Source: Achromobacter xylosoxidans
GTDB lineage: Bacteria > Pseudomonadota > Gammaproteobacteria > Burkholderiales > Burkholderiaceae_B
Length of the DNA: 64,000 nt
Assembly: GCF_002192695.1 (NCBI RefSeq)
Contig: NZ_MTLG01000084.1
Location: 140,906 to 204,905, forward strand
Direction of reading: 5' to 3'
A program made the translations under genes and the position numbers. Positions 46,836-57,329 of this stretch are shown here, piece by piece. The stretch's first letter is position 1; every line of letters starts with the position of its first letter. A model generated the notes under the pieces. The model worked only from the letters and a program-made list of their open reading frames with translations. It had not been told where the DNA came from and made no database searches.

Positions 46836-48929
46836 TCAGTACACCAGGCGGGGCTTGCCGCAATCCACGGAAATCAGCGATACGTCGGTCTGGCCCAAGC
46901 TCAGGCCCAGCGCATTGAGCAGCTGTTGCAACACCGCTGACAGCGAATCCAGCAGAGGGGCCAGCAGGGCCATGACGACGGACAGCACGCCGCCCACCTG
47001 GCCGTCGCCGCTCAAGGCCAACGTGCCAACCGCATCGATACGGCACAGGCGTATCTTGTCCGGTGCAAAGTACAGGGCGCAGCTCACGTCGCTGAGCGGT
47101 GCGAACAAGAGCGATTTGAGAACGTTTCCGACCACTTGCAACGTGCCGCCCAGCACCCCCGTCAGGCCGCCTGTGGTCAGGCGGGTCCCCAGTTGGTCCA
47201 TCGCGGTCTTGGACCACTGCATGTCGTTGACGACTTTCGAGACAGTCTTGCCGGCATTATTCGGATCTTCGCCCACCAGCTTGGCCGCGAGGTCGCTGCG
47301 TTCCTTTGTGGTCAGCGGCGTGCCGGTACTGTAGAGGTCGCCCAGGATGCCGCCGATCAGCGCGTCCGCCAGATTGGAAACCAGCTTGGACAGGTCCACG
47401 TTGGTGGCATTGACGGTAGCGGTGGCGTTGGGCGATGGCGGTGCGGTAAGCGTCACCGACACGGGCGCCGAGGAACTGAACACCGGCAGCGTGACCCGGG
47501 CAGTGAGCGGCAGTATGCCCAGTACATTCAAGACCTGATGCCGGCCCACGGATCCGAATGCGCTGGGTTCGCAGCGGTTCGTGAGCGCCTGGAAATTCGC
47601 GGCGCTCGGGTCGGTGGCCGACGCCATGCCGGGGAAGCGTCCCAGGCAGACGCTGGCCGCGGCCGAAGTCACGGCTATCGTCGCCTGGTTTTCGGCCAGC
47701 GGGGCCTCGCACAGCTTGCGCAGCGTTCCCGTGGACTGCGCCACGTCGATGATGATGGGCAGGTCCACCTTCGTGTTCAGCGTATTGGCCAACAAGGGCC
47801 CGATCAGCGGAATGTTGCTGGTGTTGACGCGCAGATACACGCGTATGCCGGCGCTGATGGCCTGGGCGCCGACCCCGCCCACGCCCACGGCAGGTGGCTC
47901 GACGATGCGCACCCGCGCGTCCAGGCCCAGCAGCGGCACGCTCAGCCCCAGATTGATCAGGTTGCTGCCGTTGGCGATGGCCAGGCCGGTTTCCAGGATG
48001 TTGAGCGCGTTGACCTTGGCCTGCAAGGCGGCGCTGGGGTCGCCGCCCACCACGTTCAGATCCAGCACGCCGCCATCGCCGAACAGCTTCACCGGCAGGT
48101 TCAGCGGCATCAGGTCCAGGACCGTGTTGATGGCTGCGCTCAGCAACCCAATGTCGGCGGCGGCTGTCTTCTGCTTGTCGATGACGGTGAGCGTGGCGTG
48201 CAGCAACTGGCCCAGCGTCAGGTTGTTCAGCGCGGTCAACTGCTCGGGCGTGCCCACGCCAGCCGCCACCGACAGCGGCAGGCCCAGCGCCTCCAGCAGG
48301 CCGGCCGGCGTAATGCCGACATTGGCCAGGCCCGCGGCGTCCAGTACGTCCAGTTGCGAGGGCGAGGCGCCTGCCGTGGCCAACAGCTGCGACAGCAGGC
48401 CGCCGCGCTCCAGGCGCAACAGCCGCGATCCCACCGTGAAGGCCGCCACGGGCTGCGTGTTGGTGGCCACCGCCGCGACCGAGGCCTTGATGCCGCCCAC
48501 GCCGGGTATGAGATTGGCCAGTTGCTTGCTGACGGCGACCCGCACGGCGTTGTACGCCTGCCCGCCCGCCGCGTCGAAGACGTGCATGCCGGAGGGGTCG
48601 GAACGCGTCGGATCCCACACCTTGCACTCCACCGTGAAGTCGGCGGCCGTGAACGCGTCCAGGATGTTCGGCACATTGGCCAGGCCGGAGGCCCGGCCAG
48701 CGGCGGCGGCCCGGGCGCAATCCGCGCCGGAGCCCAGGCTCAGGACCTGCACCGCCGACAGCGCCGCCAGGTCCGCCGCCTTCTGCATTTCACGCTTCAT
48801 GTAGAAGCCGTAGCCGAGCTGCAGCACGCCCAGCAGCACCATCCCGACCAGCACCGCGAAGACGACGGCGACGGTCATGCTGCCGCGTTGCCGCGACGGC
48901 GGGGAAGGATGTGGACGGCCGGCTGACAT
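46836..48929 (-). CDS. tadG: TadG-like pilus-assembly protein
   Basis: A 697-residue protein with a TadE/TadG-type N-terminus: [20 protein letters not shown] forms the cytoplasmic stub and membrane helix, then [19 protein letters not shown]. The large exported part (about 70-697) is rich in Leu, Ala, Gly and Asn with repeated GLL/LGL segments, and contains five or more Cys. TadG is needed for Flp pilus assembly, but the mechanism is not known. It lies between the DUF3613 gene and the sigma-54 activator. Confidence 0.85.
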   Translation of the reverse strand: MSAGRPHPSPPSRQRGSMTVAVVFAVLVGMVLLGVLQLGYGFYMKREMQKAADLAALSAVQVLSLGSGADCARAAAAGRASGLANVPNILDAFTAADFTVECKVWDPTRSDPSGMHVFDAAGGQAYNAVRVAVSKQLANLIPGVGGIKASVAAVATNTQPVAAFTVGSRLLRLERGGLLSQLLATAGASPSQLDVLDAAGLANVGITPAGLLEALGLPLSVAAGVGTPEQLTALNNLTLGQLLHATLTVIDKQKTAAADIGLLSAAINTVLDLMPLNLPVKLFGDGGVLDLNVVGGDPSAALQAKVNALNILETGLAIANGSNLINLGLSVPLLGLDARVRIVEPPAVGVGGVGAQAISAGIRVYLRVNTSNIPLIGPLLANTLNTKVDLPIIIDVAQSTGTLRKLCEAPLAENQATIAVTSAAASVCLGRFPGMASATDPSAANFQALTNRCEPSAFGSVGRHQVLNVLGILPLTARVTLPVFSSSAPVSVTLTAPPSPNATATVNATNVDLSKLVSNLADALIGGILGDLYSTGTPLTTKERSDLAAKLVGEDPNNAGKTVSKVVNDMQWSKTAMDQLGTRLTTGGLTGVLGGTLQVVGNVLKSLLFAPLSDVSCALYFAPDKIRLCRIDAVGTLALSGDGQVGGVLSVVMALLAPLLDSLSAVLQQLLNALGLSLGQTDVSLISVDCGKPRLVY

Positions 48930-48980
48930 GCTCTCGCGACTCCGTATCCGCCTGCGGCGGGGAATACCAGTATCCGGAAC

Positions 48981-49397
48981 CTATTGGATGTTGGGGATTT
49001 CCACATTCCGGTCGAACCACACAGGAATGGGATGCTTGAAACTTTCCAGATAGCGGTTCCAGGCCGCCGTGGAGACCGGTCCCAGCACCGGCAAGGCATT
49101 GCCGGCGCGCCGGCCGTCGGCCTGCGCCGCCAGGAGGCCGCGCGTCACGTCGCCAAAGCCCTCCTGCGCCGCGGGCGCGGCGGCCGGCGCCTGCGGCAGC
49201 GGGGTCTGCACCTGCTGCACCACGGGCCGCTCCGGCATGGCGGCGGCGGGCGCGGAAGCCGGCTCGGACGGGGCGCTGGCGGCGCCGGACATGCTGCCGG
49301 TCAGCGGCGCGTTGGATTGCGCCTGGCCGGCGATGGGCGCCAGCGCCGCGCAGGCGCAGGCCAGGATGAACAAGGCGCGCGGGGTCGTATGGGACAT
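48981..49397 (-). CDS. DUF3613 family protein in Tad locus
   Basis: A 138-residue secreted protein: signal peptide (ALFILACACAALAPIAGQAQ), a low-complexity Ala/Pro/Ser linker (45-90), then the conserved C-terminal part GDVTRGLLAAQADGRRAG and NRYLESFKHPIPVWFDRNV, which is the DUF3613 signature. Genes of this type recur in Tad loci of Burkholderiales; the role is unknown. The ATG at 49397 has GAGGAA upstream; an earlier in-frame start at 49439 lies in the tadD gene. Confidence 0.8.
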   Translation of the reverse strand: MSHTTPRALFILACACAALAPIAGQAQSNAPLTGSMSGAASAPSEPASAPAAAMPERPVVQQVQTPLPQAPAAAPAAQEGFGDVTRGLLAAQADGRRAGNALPVLGPVSTAAWNRYLESFKHPIPVWFDRNVEIPNIQ

Positions 49398-49419
49398 GGC
49401 AGTGTTCCTCGATAGGGAG

Positions 49420-50289
49420 TTAGCGCACGATGGGGCCATTGCCCAGCCCTTCCATCAGGGGACTCATCATCGGCATGACGGCCTGTTCGCCGCTGGATAC
49501 CCGGGTCGCCGGCGCGTGGGATGCGGCCGGCGCCGGGGCCAGCTGGCCGCGGATCTCGGCGGCCAGTCGCAGCACCTGCCCGCGCGCTTCCTCGCTCAAT
49601 TGCGCCCGCTCCATCAGGCGCTGCGCCTTGAGCGGATCGCCCTCGACCAGCAGCAGCACCGCCAGGTTCGCCACCACCTTGGCGCTATCCGGCGTCAACT
49701 CGGCCGCCTGCCCCAGCGGCACGCGCGCGCCCGCCGGATCGCCCGCCCGCAGGCGCGCATAGCCCAGGTCGCCCAGGATGCGCGCGTCCATGGGCGCCAG
49801 CCTCGCCGCCCGCGAAAAGTAATCGGCCGCCTGGTCGAACTGCCCGCGCGAACCGGCGATCAGGCCCAGGCCATGCCAACCCTCGGCCGCCTGGTCGGTG
49901 GCGGTCAGCGCGCGGTAGGCCTGCTCGCTCAACGCCGCCTGGCCAGTCTGGCGCAGCGCCTCGGCGCGCAGCACGGCCACACGCGCGTCGCTGCCGTATT
50001 TCTGCTGATAGCCGTCGATGTACGCGAGCGACGCAAAGTAGCGCTCCTGGCGCTGCGCCTCGACAATCATGGACAGCATCATCTCGGGTTCCTTGGGCCG
50101 GCTCTTGCTCTGGGCCTCGTCTTCCTTCTGCCGCATCAGCGCCTGTTCCTGCTGCTGTTGCTGGATCAGCTGCCAGGCGGATTCCGCGTTGTTGGTCTTG
50201 CATCCGCTCAAGCCCGCGCCCGCCGCCAGCACCATGGCCACGAGCGCGCAGCGCCCTGCGCGCGACCTGCTTTTCGTTGCGCCGTTCAT
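49420..50289 (-). CDS. tadD: TadD-like TPR lipoprotein
   Basis: A 289-residue lipoprotein with lipobox LSGC (Cys30), a Gln/Glu-rich stretch (45-75), and three to four tetratricopeptide repeats between about 100 and 225 (AEGWHGLGLIAGSRGQFDQA and ARILGDLGYARLRAGDPAGA). TadD helps assemble the secretin in the outer membrane. It begins one base before the tadC stop ends (TAATG), so translation is coupled. The longer open frame upstream is a shadow of tadC. Confidence 0.88.
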   Translation of the reverse strand: MNGATKSRSRAGRCALVAMVLAAGAGLSGCKTNNAESAWQLIQQQQQEQALMRQKEDEAQSKSRPKEPEMMLSMIVEAQRQERYFASLAYIDGYQQKYGSDARVAVLRAEALRQTGQAALSEQAYRALTATDQAAEGWHGLGLIAGSRGQFDQAADYFSRAARLAPMDARILGDLGYARLRAGDPAGARVPLGQAAELTPDSAKVVANLAVLLLVEGDPLKAQRLMERAQLSEEARGQVLRLAAEIRGQLAPAPAASHAPATRVSSGEQAVMPMMSPLMEGLGNGPIVR

Positions 50290-51287
50290 TACATCCCCCC
50301 CATGCGCGACAAGCCGCGCAACACCGCGATAAACCCCGCCCCGCCCGTCACGATCAACAGCGCGGGCAGCAGCGTCACGATCATGACCCCGGTCATCTTT
50401 ACCGTGGTCTTGCCCACTTTCTCTTTCAGCTCCAGGCGCCGCTTGTCCCGCAGGCGTTCGCCGAAGCGATTCAGGGGTTCCTGCACCGCGCCCCCGTGCT
50501 GGTCCACCTGCGCGATCAGGCGGCAGATGGCGGACAGATCGTCGTTGTTGAAGCCCGTGGCCATCCTGGCCAGCGATTGCTCGCGGGTGCGGCCGCGCAC
50601 GTAGAGCTCGGACGCCAGGCGCAATTCGAATGACAGCACCGGCAGCACTTGGCCGAACTCCTTGACCAGCACCTGCAGGCTCTGGTCGATCGACAGGCCC
50701 ACGCCCTGCAACAGGCGCAACAGATCGATCAGCAAGGGCAGTTCGTCGGCCGCCTGCCTGCGGCGGCGCGCCAGGCGCCGCTGCACGATCCATTTGGGCA
50801 GCATGTAGCCGATCGCGAAAGCCAGGAAGGCCGCGACGAAAGCGCCCATCGGCATATCCGGAAGGTGCTTGTACAAGTCCAGCACGACCGCGGCCACGGG
50901 CAGCAGGATCGCCAGGCCGAAGCGGATCAGGACAAAGCGCGAGCGTGCGGTGCCGGGGTCGGCATAGCCCGCCATGTCCACCACCTTGCGATCCTCGGCG
51001 GCCAACAGCGCGTCGGCCAGCCGGCCCTCGCTCAAGCGCTTGCCGAACGTGTCGGCGGCCCGCGCAGCCGCCGCCAGCCGGCCCTGCCCGCTCTCGCCGC
51101 GCGGGGCGGCCGATGCGCTACCGCCGCCCTCGCGCGCGGCCAGCGCCTGGTCCACCACCTGGCGGCTGCGGCCCTGGCTGCGCAGGCGTCGCGCCATGCC
51201 CAGGCCCAGCACCAGCAGGCCGGCCGCCACCAGCATCAGCGCCATCGCCAGCACGGTGGACGCGTTCCAGGATTGCAGGATGTTCAT
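50289..51287 (-). CDS. tadC: Tad platform protein TadC
   Basis: A 332-residue inner-membrane protein of the GspF/T2SSF type, with an N-terminal helix (about 12-32), further helices at about 125-160 and a C-terminal helix at about 300-322. The cytoplasmic T2SSF domain has DELPLLIDLLRLLQGVGLSID near residue 180. It forms the pilus assembly platform with TadB over the TadA ATPase. 12 bp after tadB. Confidence 0.92.
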   Translation of the reverse strand: MNILQSWNASTVLAMALMLVAAGLLVLGLGMARRLRSQGRSRQVVDQALAAREGGGSASAAPRGESGQGRLAAAARAADTFGKRLSEGRLADALLAAEDRKVVDMAGYADPGTARSRFVLIRFGLAILLPVAAVVLDLYKHLPDMPMGAFVAAFLAFAIGYMLPKWIVQRRLARRRRQAADELPLLIDLLRLLQGVGLSIDQSLQVLVKEFGQVLPVLSFELRLASELYVRGRTREQSLARMATGFNNDDLSAICRLIAQVDQHGGAVQEPLNRFGERLRDKRRLELKEKVGKTTVKMTGVMIVTLLPALLIVTGGAGFIAVLRGLSRMGGM

Positions 51288-51299
51288 GCCGCGCCCTCC

Positions 51300-52223
51300 T
51301 CAAATGGCCTTGGCCATGCGATATAGCCAATAGCAGCCGCCGATCTGCAGGCAGACCGCGGTCAGCAGCATCCTGAAGCCTTGCGGGTCCTGCCACAGGC
51401 CCATGAACAAATTGTTGTTGGCGACAATGATGAAGCCCGCGATCCCCACGGGCAGCAAGGCCAGGATCCAGGCCGACAGCCGCACCTCTGCCGAGCTGGC
51501 GGTCAGTTCGTTGCGGGCCTGGGCGACATCGCGCATGAAGGCCGCCATGCGTTCCAGCACCTGATCGCTGCGGCCGCCGAAGCGTAGGGCCAGCGACACC
51601 ACCGCCGCGACCATGTACAGCTCCTTCAACCCATACAGGCGCGACACGTGCGCCAGCGCCGCATCCAGCTCCTTGGAGCGGCTCAGGCTGGCCGCGGTCT
51701 CCACCACCTCGCGCAAGGGTTCGTCGGCCGTGGCCGCGGCCGTCTGGAACGCGGCGCCCATGCTGTTGCCGATGGTGAGCAGACGCACGATGTTGTCCAG
51801 GAACGCGGGCAGTTGCGCGATCATGCGCCGCTGGCGCTTGTCGGCCCGCAGCCACAGCAGGAAGTATGCGAACACGGCCAGCAGCAAGAACGTCACCGCG
51901 CCCGACAACGCCCCCAGCAGGGCCCAGGCCAGCGCCGCGCCGGCCGCGACGGGCAGCGCGATGCGCAGATACAGGCCGGCGCTTTGCCGCAGGCCGGCCA
52001 GGCGCAACATGCGGTCCCAGCCGGCAAAGCCGCTGCGGAACTGGCGCGCGTTTTCGGCGAAAGGCGCATCGGCGGCGGCCGCGTCGCGGCCCCGCTGCAA
52101 CTGGCTTTCCAGGAAGGCGGAGCTGGCCGCCCGCCGCGCGCGGCGGCCAGCATGGCGCCACAGCAGCACCGCCCCGATGGTCAGCACCGCAGCCAGGCTT
52201 GCAAGCACCAGAGCTTCCAGCAT
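51300..52223 (-). CDS. tadB: Tad platform protein TadB
   Basis: A 307-residue inner-membrane T2SSF protein with helices at about 3-22, 90-125 and 250-300. The cytoplasmic domain holds LPAFLDNIVRLLTIGNSMGAA (near 140), the place matching TadC. Its ATG shares a base with the tadA stop (TGATG), so the two are coupled. Confidence 0.92.
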   Translation of the reverse strand: MLEALVLASLAAVLTIGAVLLWRHAGRRARRAASSAFLESQLQRGRDAAAADAPFAENARQFRSGFAGWDRMLRLAGLRQSAGLYLRIALPVAAGAALAWALLGALSGAVTFLLLAVFAYFLLWLRADKRQRRMIAQLPAFLDNIVRLLTIGNSMGAAFQTAAATADEPLREVVETAASLSRSKELDAALAHVSRLYGLKELYMVAAVVSLALRFGGRSDQVLERMAAFMRDVAQARNELTASSAEVRLSAWILALLPVGIAGFIIVANNNLFMGLWQDPQGFRMLLTAVCLQIGGCYWLYRMAKAI

Positions 52224-53584
52224 CAGCGCCTCCTGCTCCAGAAGCCGCCGCCCCCGCCATCACGGTCGTCCTGCGGGTTGTCGTTGGCGCGCGCCTCGTT
52301 GCGCAGCTTGGCCAGCTTGGGCGTGTGCGGGTTGATGCCCAGCCAGTGCCAGCGATCCTTCTCATCGCCGTCCGGCGTGGCATAGGATTCGTGGCGATAG
52401 AGTTCCTGCGTGGAGATCACGTTGTCGCCCATGCCGGTGATCTCGGTCACCGACAGCACGCGGCGCTTGCCGTTGGACAGGCGGCCGATCTGCACAATGA
52501 AGTCCAGCGCGCTGGCGATCTGCCTGCGCAGGCTGTCCTCGCTGCCCTGGAATCCAGCGAATCCGGCCAGCATCTCGATCCGGTACAGGCATTCGCGCGG
52601 GGAGTTGGCGTGGATGGTCGCCATCGAACCCTCATGCCCGGTGTTCATGGCCTGCAGCATGTCCATGACCTCGGCGCCGCGCACTTCGCCCACCACCACG
52701 CGATCCGGCCGCATGCGCAGGCTGTTGCGGATCAGCTCGCGGATGCTGACCGCGCCGCTGCCGTCAAAGCCCCCCTGGCGCGATTCCAGCCGCACCACGT
52801 GAGGATGGTTGAGCGACAGCTCCGCGGTGTCTTCCACCGTGACCACGCGTTCCGTTTCCGGGATGAAGAATGCCAGCGCGTTCAGCAGCGAGGTCTTGCC
52901 CGAACTGGTGCCGCCGGACACCAGGATATTGCAGCGGTTCTTCACCGCCTCGTTCAGCAGCCGGTAGATCTCTTCGTCGAAGCTGCCCAGCGTCAGCAGG
53001 TCCGCCGGCTTGAGCGGGTCCTGGCGGAATTTGCGGATCGACACCATGGGGCCGTCCACCGCCAGCGGCTCGATCACTACGTTCAGGCGGCCGCCGTCGG
53101 GCAGGCGCGCGTCCACCATGGGACTGGACTCGTCCAGCCGGCGGCCGATCGGCGCCAGGATGCGGCGCACGATGCGCAGCACGTGCTGGTTGTCGGTGAA
53201 GCGCAGCGTCTCGCGCGCCAACACGCCGCGGCGCGAGACGAAGACATTGTCGTAGCCGTTGATCAGGATGTCTTCCACGGCCGGGTCCGCCAACAGGTCC
53301 TCCAGCGGCCCCAGGCCGGCCAGCTCCTTGGTCAGCGCCTCGGCAATGGCGCGCATTTCGCCTTCGTTGATGGGCACCCGGCGCAAGCGCACGAAACTCG
53401 CGACCTCGATGTCCACGAACTCCTGGATCGCCGACCGGGCCCAACGGCCGAACTCCGCGCCCAGCTCCTCGATGCGCGACAGCAGGTGCTCGTAGGCCGC
53501 CGTCTTCACTTCCTGGTAGCGGTCCGAGGCCGAGAAGCCCTTGTCGCCATCGCCGCCGAACTCTATCGTCGCTGTCATGATCAT
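52223..53584 (-). CDS. tadA: Tad/CpaF secretion ATPase TadA
   Basis: A 453-residue hexameric ATPase of the VirB11/GspE superfamily that powers Flp pilus extension. Motifs: Walker [10 protein letters not shown] (223-231), Asp box TVEDTAEL (249-256), Walker [10 protein letters not shown] (295-303) and His box [11 protein letters not shown] (317-327). The C-terminal 30 residues are Asp/Gly-rich. Two ATG codons at 53584 and 53578 are possible starts. Confidence 0.96.
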   Translation of the reverse strand: MIMTATIEFGGDGDKGFSASDRYQEVKTAAYEHLLSRIEELGAEFGRWARSAIQEFVDIEVASFVRLRRVPINEGEMRAIAEALTKELAGLGPLEDLLADPAVEDILINGYDNVFVSRRGVLARETLRFTDNQHVLRIVRRILAPIGRRLDESSPMVDARLPDGGRLNVVIEPLAVDGPMVSIRKFRQDPLKPADLLTLGSFDEEIYRLLNEAVKNRCNILVSGGTSSGKTSLLNALAFFIPETERVVTVEDTAELSLNHPHVVRLESRQGGFDGSGAVSIRELIRNSLRMRPDRVVVGEVRGAEVMDMLQAMNTGHEGSMATIHANSPRECLYRIEMLAGFAGFQGSEDSLRRQIASALDFIVQIGRLSNGKRRVLSVTEITGMGDNVISTQELYRHESYATPDGDEKDRWHWLGINPHTPKLAKLRNEARANDNPQDDRDGGGGGFWSRRR

Positions 53585-53617
53585 GTCGGATCCCGTAACC
53601 CTCTGTCTGTCCGTCCG

Positions 53618-54937
53618 TCAACCGACCACCATGCGGCGGTGCACGCCGGGCAGCCAGGTGGCGAGCCAGCCTGACCGTCCGCCGGCCGCGCTCTCTTCGG
53701 CGCACAGGCGTTCGGCCAGCGCCTGCACCGCGCGCACATAGACATCGCGCTCGGCTTCCTCGTGCAGCAGATGGCCGCGGTTGGTGCACACCATCAGGGG
53801 CAGCGTGCGGTCCGGCAGCGTGCCCACCAGTTCCAGCTGGAAGCGTTCGGCGATCTGCTGCGCGGTCATGCCGTAGCGCTCGTCATAGCGGTTGACGATC
53901 AGGCCCAGGCTGCGCCGTTCCACGTGCAGCTGCTCCAGTTCCTGCAACAGGCCGGCCAGCGACACCAGCGCGCCCACGCTCTGGTCGGTCACGATCCAGT
54001 TCAGCTGCGAGGCGCGCGCCAGGCCGGACACGAATTCGGGATTGGTGAAGCCGCCCGTATCGGCAACCACGACAGAGAAATGCTGGCGCATGCGCTCGAA
54101 CACCAGCAAGGAATCCGACTGCGACACGTCGCGCATCTGGCCCACGTCGCGCGGCAGCGACAACACGCTCAGGCCATTGGCCGTATGCGCCATGGCCGAC
54201 CCCAGCAGGGTGGAATCGAGGCGGCGCAGATTGCGCGCGGCCTCGGCGAAGTCGAAGTCGCCGCCGATGTTGAGGTAGAGCTGGCAGTCGCCGACGGGCC
54301 AGCCCAGGTCCATCAGCGCGACGCGGCTGGACAGGGGCAGCGGCTCGCCGGAGGGTTTGGGCGCCTTGGCTCCGGCTGCGGCGGCGCGTTGGACCTGCGC
54401 CAGCTTCAGGCGGTCCTGCGCCATGCCCGCCAGATGCACGGCCAAGGTGCTGGTGCCCACGCCAGGACGCGCGCCCAGCAGCACGACGCTGCGGCGCGTG
54501 CCGTCCATGCGGCCGCTGGACGGGCGGTCGAGCAAGCGCAGCACCACTTCCTTGATCTCCTGCGGCGCCACCGAAGGATCGACGAAATCGCTCACGCCCG
54601 CCCGCAAGGCGGCGATCGCGCCCTCCGGCTGGCTCAGGAAGCCCACCGCCACGCGCGGCACCGTCGGCGCGATGCGCGCCAGCAAGCGCGCCAGTTCCGC
54701 GGACTTGAACAGTTTTCCGGGTTCGTCGTCGCTCAGGGTGAAATCCAGGAACACCACCTGCGGCGCGATCTCCGTCAGGCGCCGCGCCAGTTCCTCTATG
54801 CGGGGCGATTCCTGGGTCAGCATCCCAAGGTCGCCCAAGGCCTGCCCCAGCTGCGCGGCAACCGCGTTGCCCTGGGAGCAGAACAGGAACCGCGTGCCGT
54901 TTTGCAGGCCCACCCATTCGCTGGCATGTGTCTTCAT
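53618..54937 (-). CDS. tadZ: TadZ/CpaE pilus localisation protein
   Basis: A 439-residue MinD/ParA-like protein with an atypical receiver domain first (about 15-135; Asp65 lies in FLDF at the phospho-site position), then a P-loop-type domain (150-400). The Walker A segment reads GARPGVGTST (155-164) and lacks both lysines of the deviant KGGxGKT motif, so ATP hydrolysis is unlikely. TadZ marks the pole or site for the Tad machine. I start at the ATG 54937; the large frame beyond it is a shadow of the secretin gene. Confidence 0.9.
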   Translation of the reverse strand: MKTHASEWVGLQNGTRFLFCSQGNAVAAQLGQALGDLGMLTQESPRIEELARRLTEIAPQVVFLDFTLSDDEPGKLFKSAELARLLARIAPTVPRVAVGFLSQPEGAIAALRAGVSDFVDPSVAPQEIKEVVLRLLDRPSSGRMDGTRRSVVLLGARPGVGTSTLAVHLAGMAQDRLKLAQVQRAAAAGAKAPKPSGEPLPLSSRVALMDLGWPVGDCQLYLNIGGDFDFAEAARNLRRLDSTLLGSAMAHTANGLSVLSLPRDVGQMRDVSQSDSLLVFERMRQHFSVVVADTGGFTNPEFVSGLARASQLNWIVTDQSVGALVSLAGLLQELEQLHVERRSLGLIVNRYDERYGMTAQQIAERFQLELVGTLPDRTLPLMVCTNRGHLLHEEAERDVYVRAVQALAERLCAEESAAGGRSGWLATWLPGVHRRMVVG

Positions 54938-54942
54938 ATCGC

Positions 54943-56304
54943 TCACCGTGAAAAGCCCGGCATTTGCTGGCCGCCCACCGGGCCGGTCAGGTAGTAGCCC
55001 CAAGCGTTGAACGCCGTGTCCGTCTGCTCCTGCTTGGCTCCCGGCAGCGGCAGGGCCACGCCGCGCGCGATGGGGCGCACCAGGCGCGGGGTCACGACGA
55101 TGACCAGCTCGGTGTCCTCCTGGGAGTAGTCGACGCTGCGAAAGAAAGCCCCGATGATGGGCAGGTCGCCCAGCATGGGCACCTTGTTGACCATGGCCTT
55201 GGTCTGGCGCGACACCAGGCCGCTGATCACGAAGCTCTCGCCATCGCCCAGTTCGACGGTGGTGTCCGCGCGCCGGGTACGCAGGGCCGGGATGATGGTG
55301 CTGGTGTCCGCGCTGGTGTTGATGGCGATGCCGTTGGTGTAGTCGAGTTCGCTGGCCTCGGGCGCGACCTTCAGCGAAATGCGGTCGCGCGACAGCACGG
55401 TGGGCGTGACGGTCAGCCCGATGCCGAAGGGCTTGAAGGTCACGTTGACCGTGCCCAGGCCGCCGGCCTGCGGAATCGGCAGTTCGCCGCCGGCCAGGAA
55501 GCTGGCGCTCTGCCCCGTCAGGGCCACCAGGGTCGGCTCGGCCAGGACGCGCGCCATGCCATTGGTCTGCAGCAGGCGCAGCCGCGCCGAGAAATTGTTG
55601 GAGTCGTAGAACAGCGAGAACCCCGCCGCCAACGGACCGCCCAGGCTGGCGGGCATGGTGGAGCTGCCGCCGCTCCAGGGACCGTTGCTGGCCGTGAAGC
55701 TGATGCCGGCCGCCTTCATCACCGAACGCGACACTTCCACGACCTTGACTTCCACCTGCACCACGCCGCCCGCGCCGGCGGTGGACATGTCCACCACGTT
55801 CTTTTCCCCGCCCACGGCGGACGCCGCCATGGTGGCCGACGCGATCTGCCCCAACTGTGATTCGGCGTGGCCCGACACGACGGCATGTCCGTCCGCGATA
55901 TCGACGTTGGCGCCGCCGCCCAGGCCGCGGCTCGCCAGCGCGCCCTGCACGCTGCCGCCGACGCGGACGTTCCAGATCTGCGGCGCGGCGTTGTTGCCGG
56001 TCCAGACCTGCAACTGCGTGGTGCCGGGCTTCTTGCCATAGAGCAGCACGGAGCCCGCGCGCTTGCCGCTGGCGGGCAATACCTTCACATCCGCCACGTC
56101 GGGATCGCCGATGGCGATGCGCGTGGGCGCGCCGCCATCCAGCATGAGGGTCTGCTGCCCCTTCACCGCCATCGAGATGTCGCGGACCGGCGCGCTCGCG
56201 CTGGCCGCGGGCGCCGCGCTCTGTGCCTGGCCGGGGCCGGCGTGCGTCATCGCCGCCGCGGCCGACAGCAGGCAGATCATGGTGGTGCGCTGATGTTTCT
56301 TCAT
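54943..56304 (-). CDS. rcpA: Tad secretin RcpA/CpaC
   Basis: A 453-residue outer-membrane secretin: signal peptide (MKKHQRTTMICLLSAAAAMTHA), N-terminal pilus-assembly domain (about 45-115, VKGQQTLMLDGGAPTRIAIGD), a BON-like segment (130-175), and the secretin core (about 200-430) with ARVLAEPTLVALTGQSASFLAGGELPIP, split here as VLAEPTLVAL and ASFLAGGELPIP, and the C-terminal VPMLGDLPIIGAFFRS. It forms the pilus pore. The ATG at 56304 fits the signal peptide; an in-frame start at 56373 does not. Confidence 0.94.
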   Translation of the reverse strand: MKKHQRTTMICLLSAAAAMTHAGPGQAQSAAPAASASAPVRDISMAVKGQQTLMLDGGAPTRIAIGDPDVADVKVLPASGKRAGSVLLYGKKPGTTQLQVWTGNNAAPQIWNVRVGGSVQGALASRGLGGGANVDIADGHAVVSGHAESQLGQIASATMAASAVGGEKNVVDMSTAGAGGVVQVEVKVVEVSRSVMKAAGISFTASNGPWSGGSSTMPASLGGPLAAGFSLFYDSNNFSARLRLLQTNGMARVLAEPTLVALTGQSASFLAGGELPIPQAGGLGTVNVTFKPFGIGLTVTPTVLSRDRISLKVAPEASELDYTNGIAINTSADTSTIIPALRTRRADTTVELGDGESFVISGLVSRQTKAMVNKVPMLGDLPIIGAFFRSVDYSQEDTELVIVVTPRLVRPIARGVALPLPGAKQEQTDTAFNAWGYYLTGPVGGQQMPGFSR

Positions 56305-56369
56305 AGTGCTGGACCCGATGATGGAATAAGTCCGGCTGCGGCCAGCGCCTGGTCCGCCCGCAGCCCCGT

Positions 56370-57329
56370 TCAATAGCGCACGCGCTCGGATTTCTCTCCC
56401 CGGATGATTTCCACTGTCCGGCCGCCGCCTGTGCCCTGCGGCCGGCTCGCGGCGCGGGCCGCAGGCGCCAGCGCCGCGGCCGTCGTGCCGTCCAGTTGCA
56501 CCAGGCTCTCGCCGGCATAGGCGCGATTGGGGCCCGACAGCAGCGACTCGCGCTGCGCCGGCGTCAGATCGGCGCGGACCGGCAATACCGTGCCGCGTTG
56601 CGCGAACAGCTGCGCGTCCGGCATGCTGTCGTCGCCCACCGGGCGCAGCGCCAGCTGCAGGCGGCCAGCACGGCTGGCCAGCATCAATTCATTGACGCGA
56701 TCGACCGGCACGGCCAGCACCGCGGTACGCGCCGGTTGCCCCGGGCCGCCCTGCTGCAAGGCCGACTTTTCATCCGGCCCTTCCACCGAGGCCCGGCCGT
56801 AAGCCAGCACGCGCACCTGCGACTGCAGCAGGCGAGCCTGGCCGACGGCCACCTCGGCGCTTTTTTCGATCATGAAGAACACGTCCACCATGTCGCCTGG
56901 AACGATGCGGTTGCCGCCGCCGATCACTTCGTCCACCGAAATGGCGACGGCGCGCTCGCCCGGCTTGAGCTGGCGCGCCAGCCCTTGCGTCAACAAGCTG
57001 GGTACGATCGGATCGCCCGCGGCGATGTCGACCTTCGTCACCGCGCCTTCCAGCGGCGCGATGTCGGCAAAGCCGCCGGACAGCGCCACCTGCCATTGCG
57101 CCACCGTCAGCATTCTCGCGCTGTCGATGCGCGAGCCCGCCAGTATCGGCTCGCGGGCCACCACCACCGGATGGAGCTTGACCGGCTCCGCGGGCGCCGC
57201 CGCGACCGGCGCGGGCGCCACGCTGGCCGGAGGGCTCGCGGGCGCCGAAGCCAGCCGCCACGCCACGAAGGCCAGCGCCAGGCCCGCCACCAGCAACATA
57301 CCCGCAACGATCTTGCTCAGACTGCTCAT
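56370..57329 (-). CDS. rcpC: Flp pilus assembly protein RcpC/CpaB
   Basis: A 319-residue periplasmic protein with an N-terminal anchor (IVAGMLLVAGLALAFVAW), a Pro/Ala linker, and the SAF domain (about 55-115, AREPILAGSRIDSARM) followed by the CpaB C-terminal domain with PGDMVDVFFMI near 165. It helps secretin assembly and may bind peptidoglycan. The start overlaps the stop of the tadE gene by 4 bp. Confidence 0.92.
   Translation of the reverse strand: MSSLSKIVAGMLLVAGLALAFVAWRLASAPASPPASVAPAPVAAAPAEPVKLHPVVVAREPILAGSRIDSARMLTVAQWQVALSGGFADIAPLEGAVTKVDIAAGDPIVPSLLTQGLARQLKPGERAVAISVDEVIGGGNRIVPGDMVDVFFMIEKSAEVAVGQARLLQSQVRVLAYGRASVEGPDEKSALQQGGPGQPARTAVLAVPVDRVNELMLASRAGRLQLALRPVGDDSMPDAQLFAQRGTVLPVRADLTPAQRESLLSGPNRAYAGESLVQLDGTTAAALAPAARAASRPQGTGGGRTVEIIRGEKSERVRY

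Noticed and set aside
54938..56518. N-terminal extension of tadZ to 966 residues
   Set aside because: The extra part is antisense-like shadow of rcpA in another frame; the authentic start MKTHASEW at 54937 lies 5 bp after the rcpA stop.
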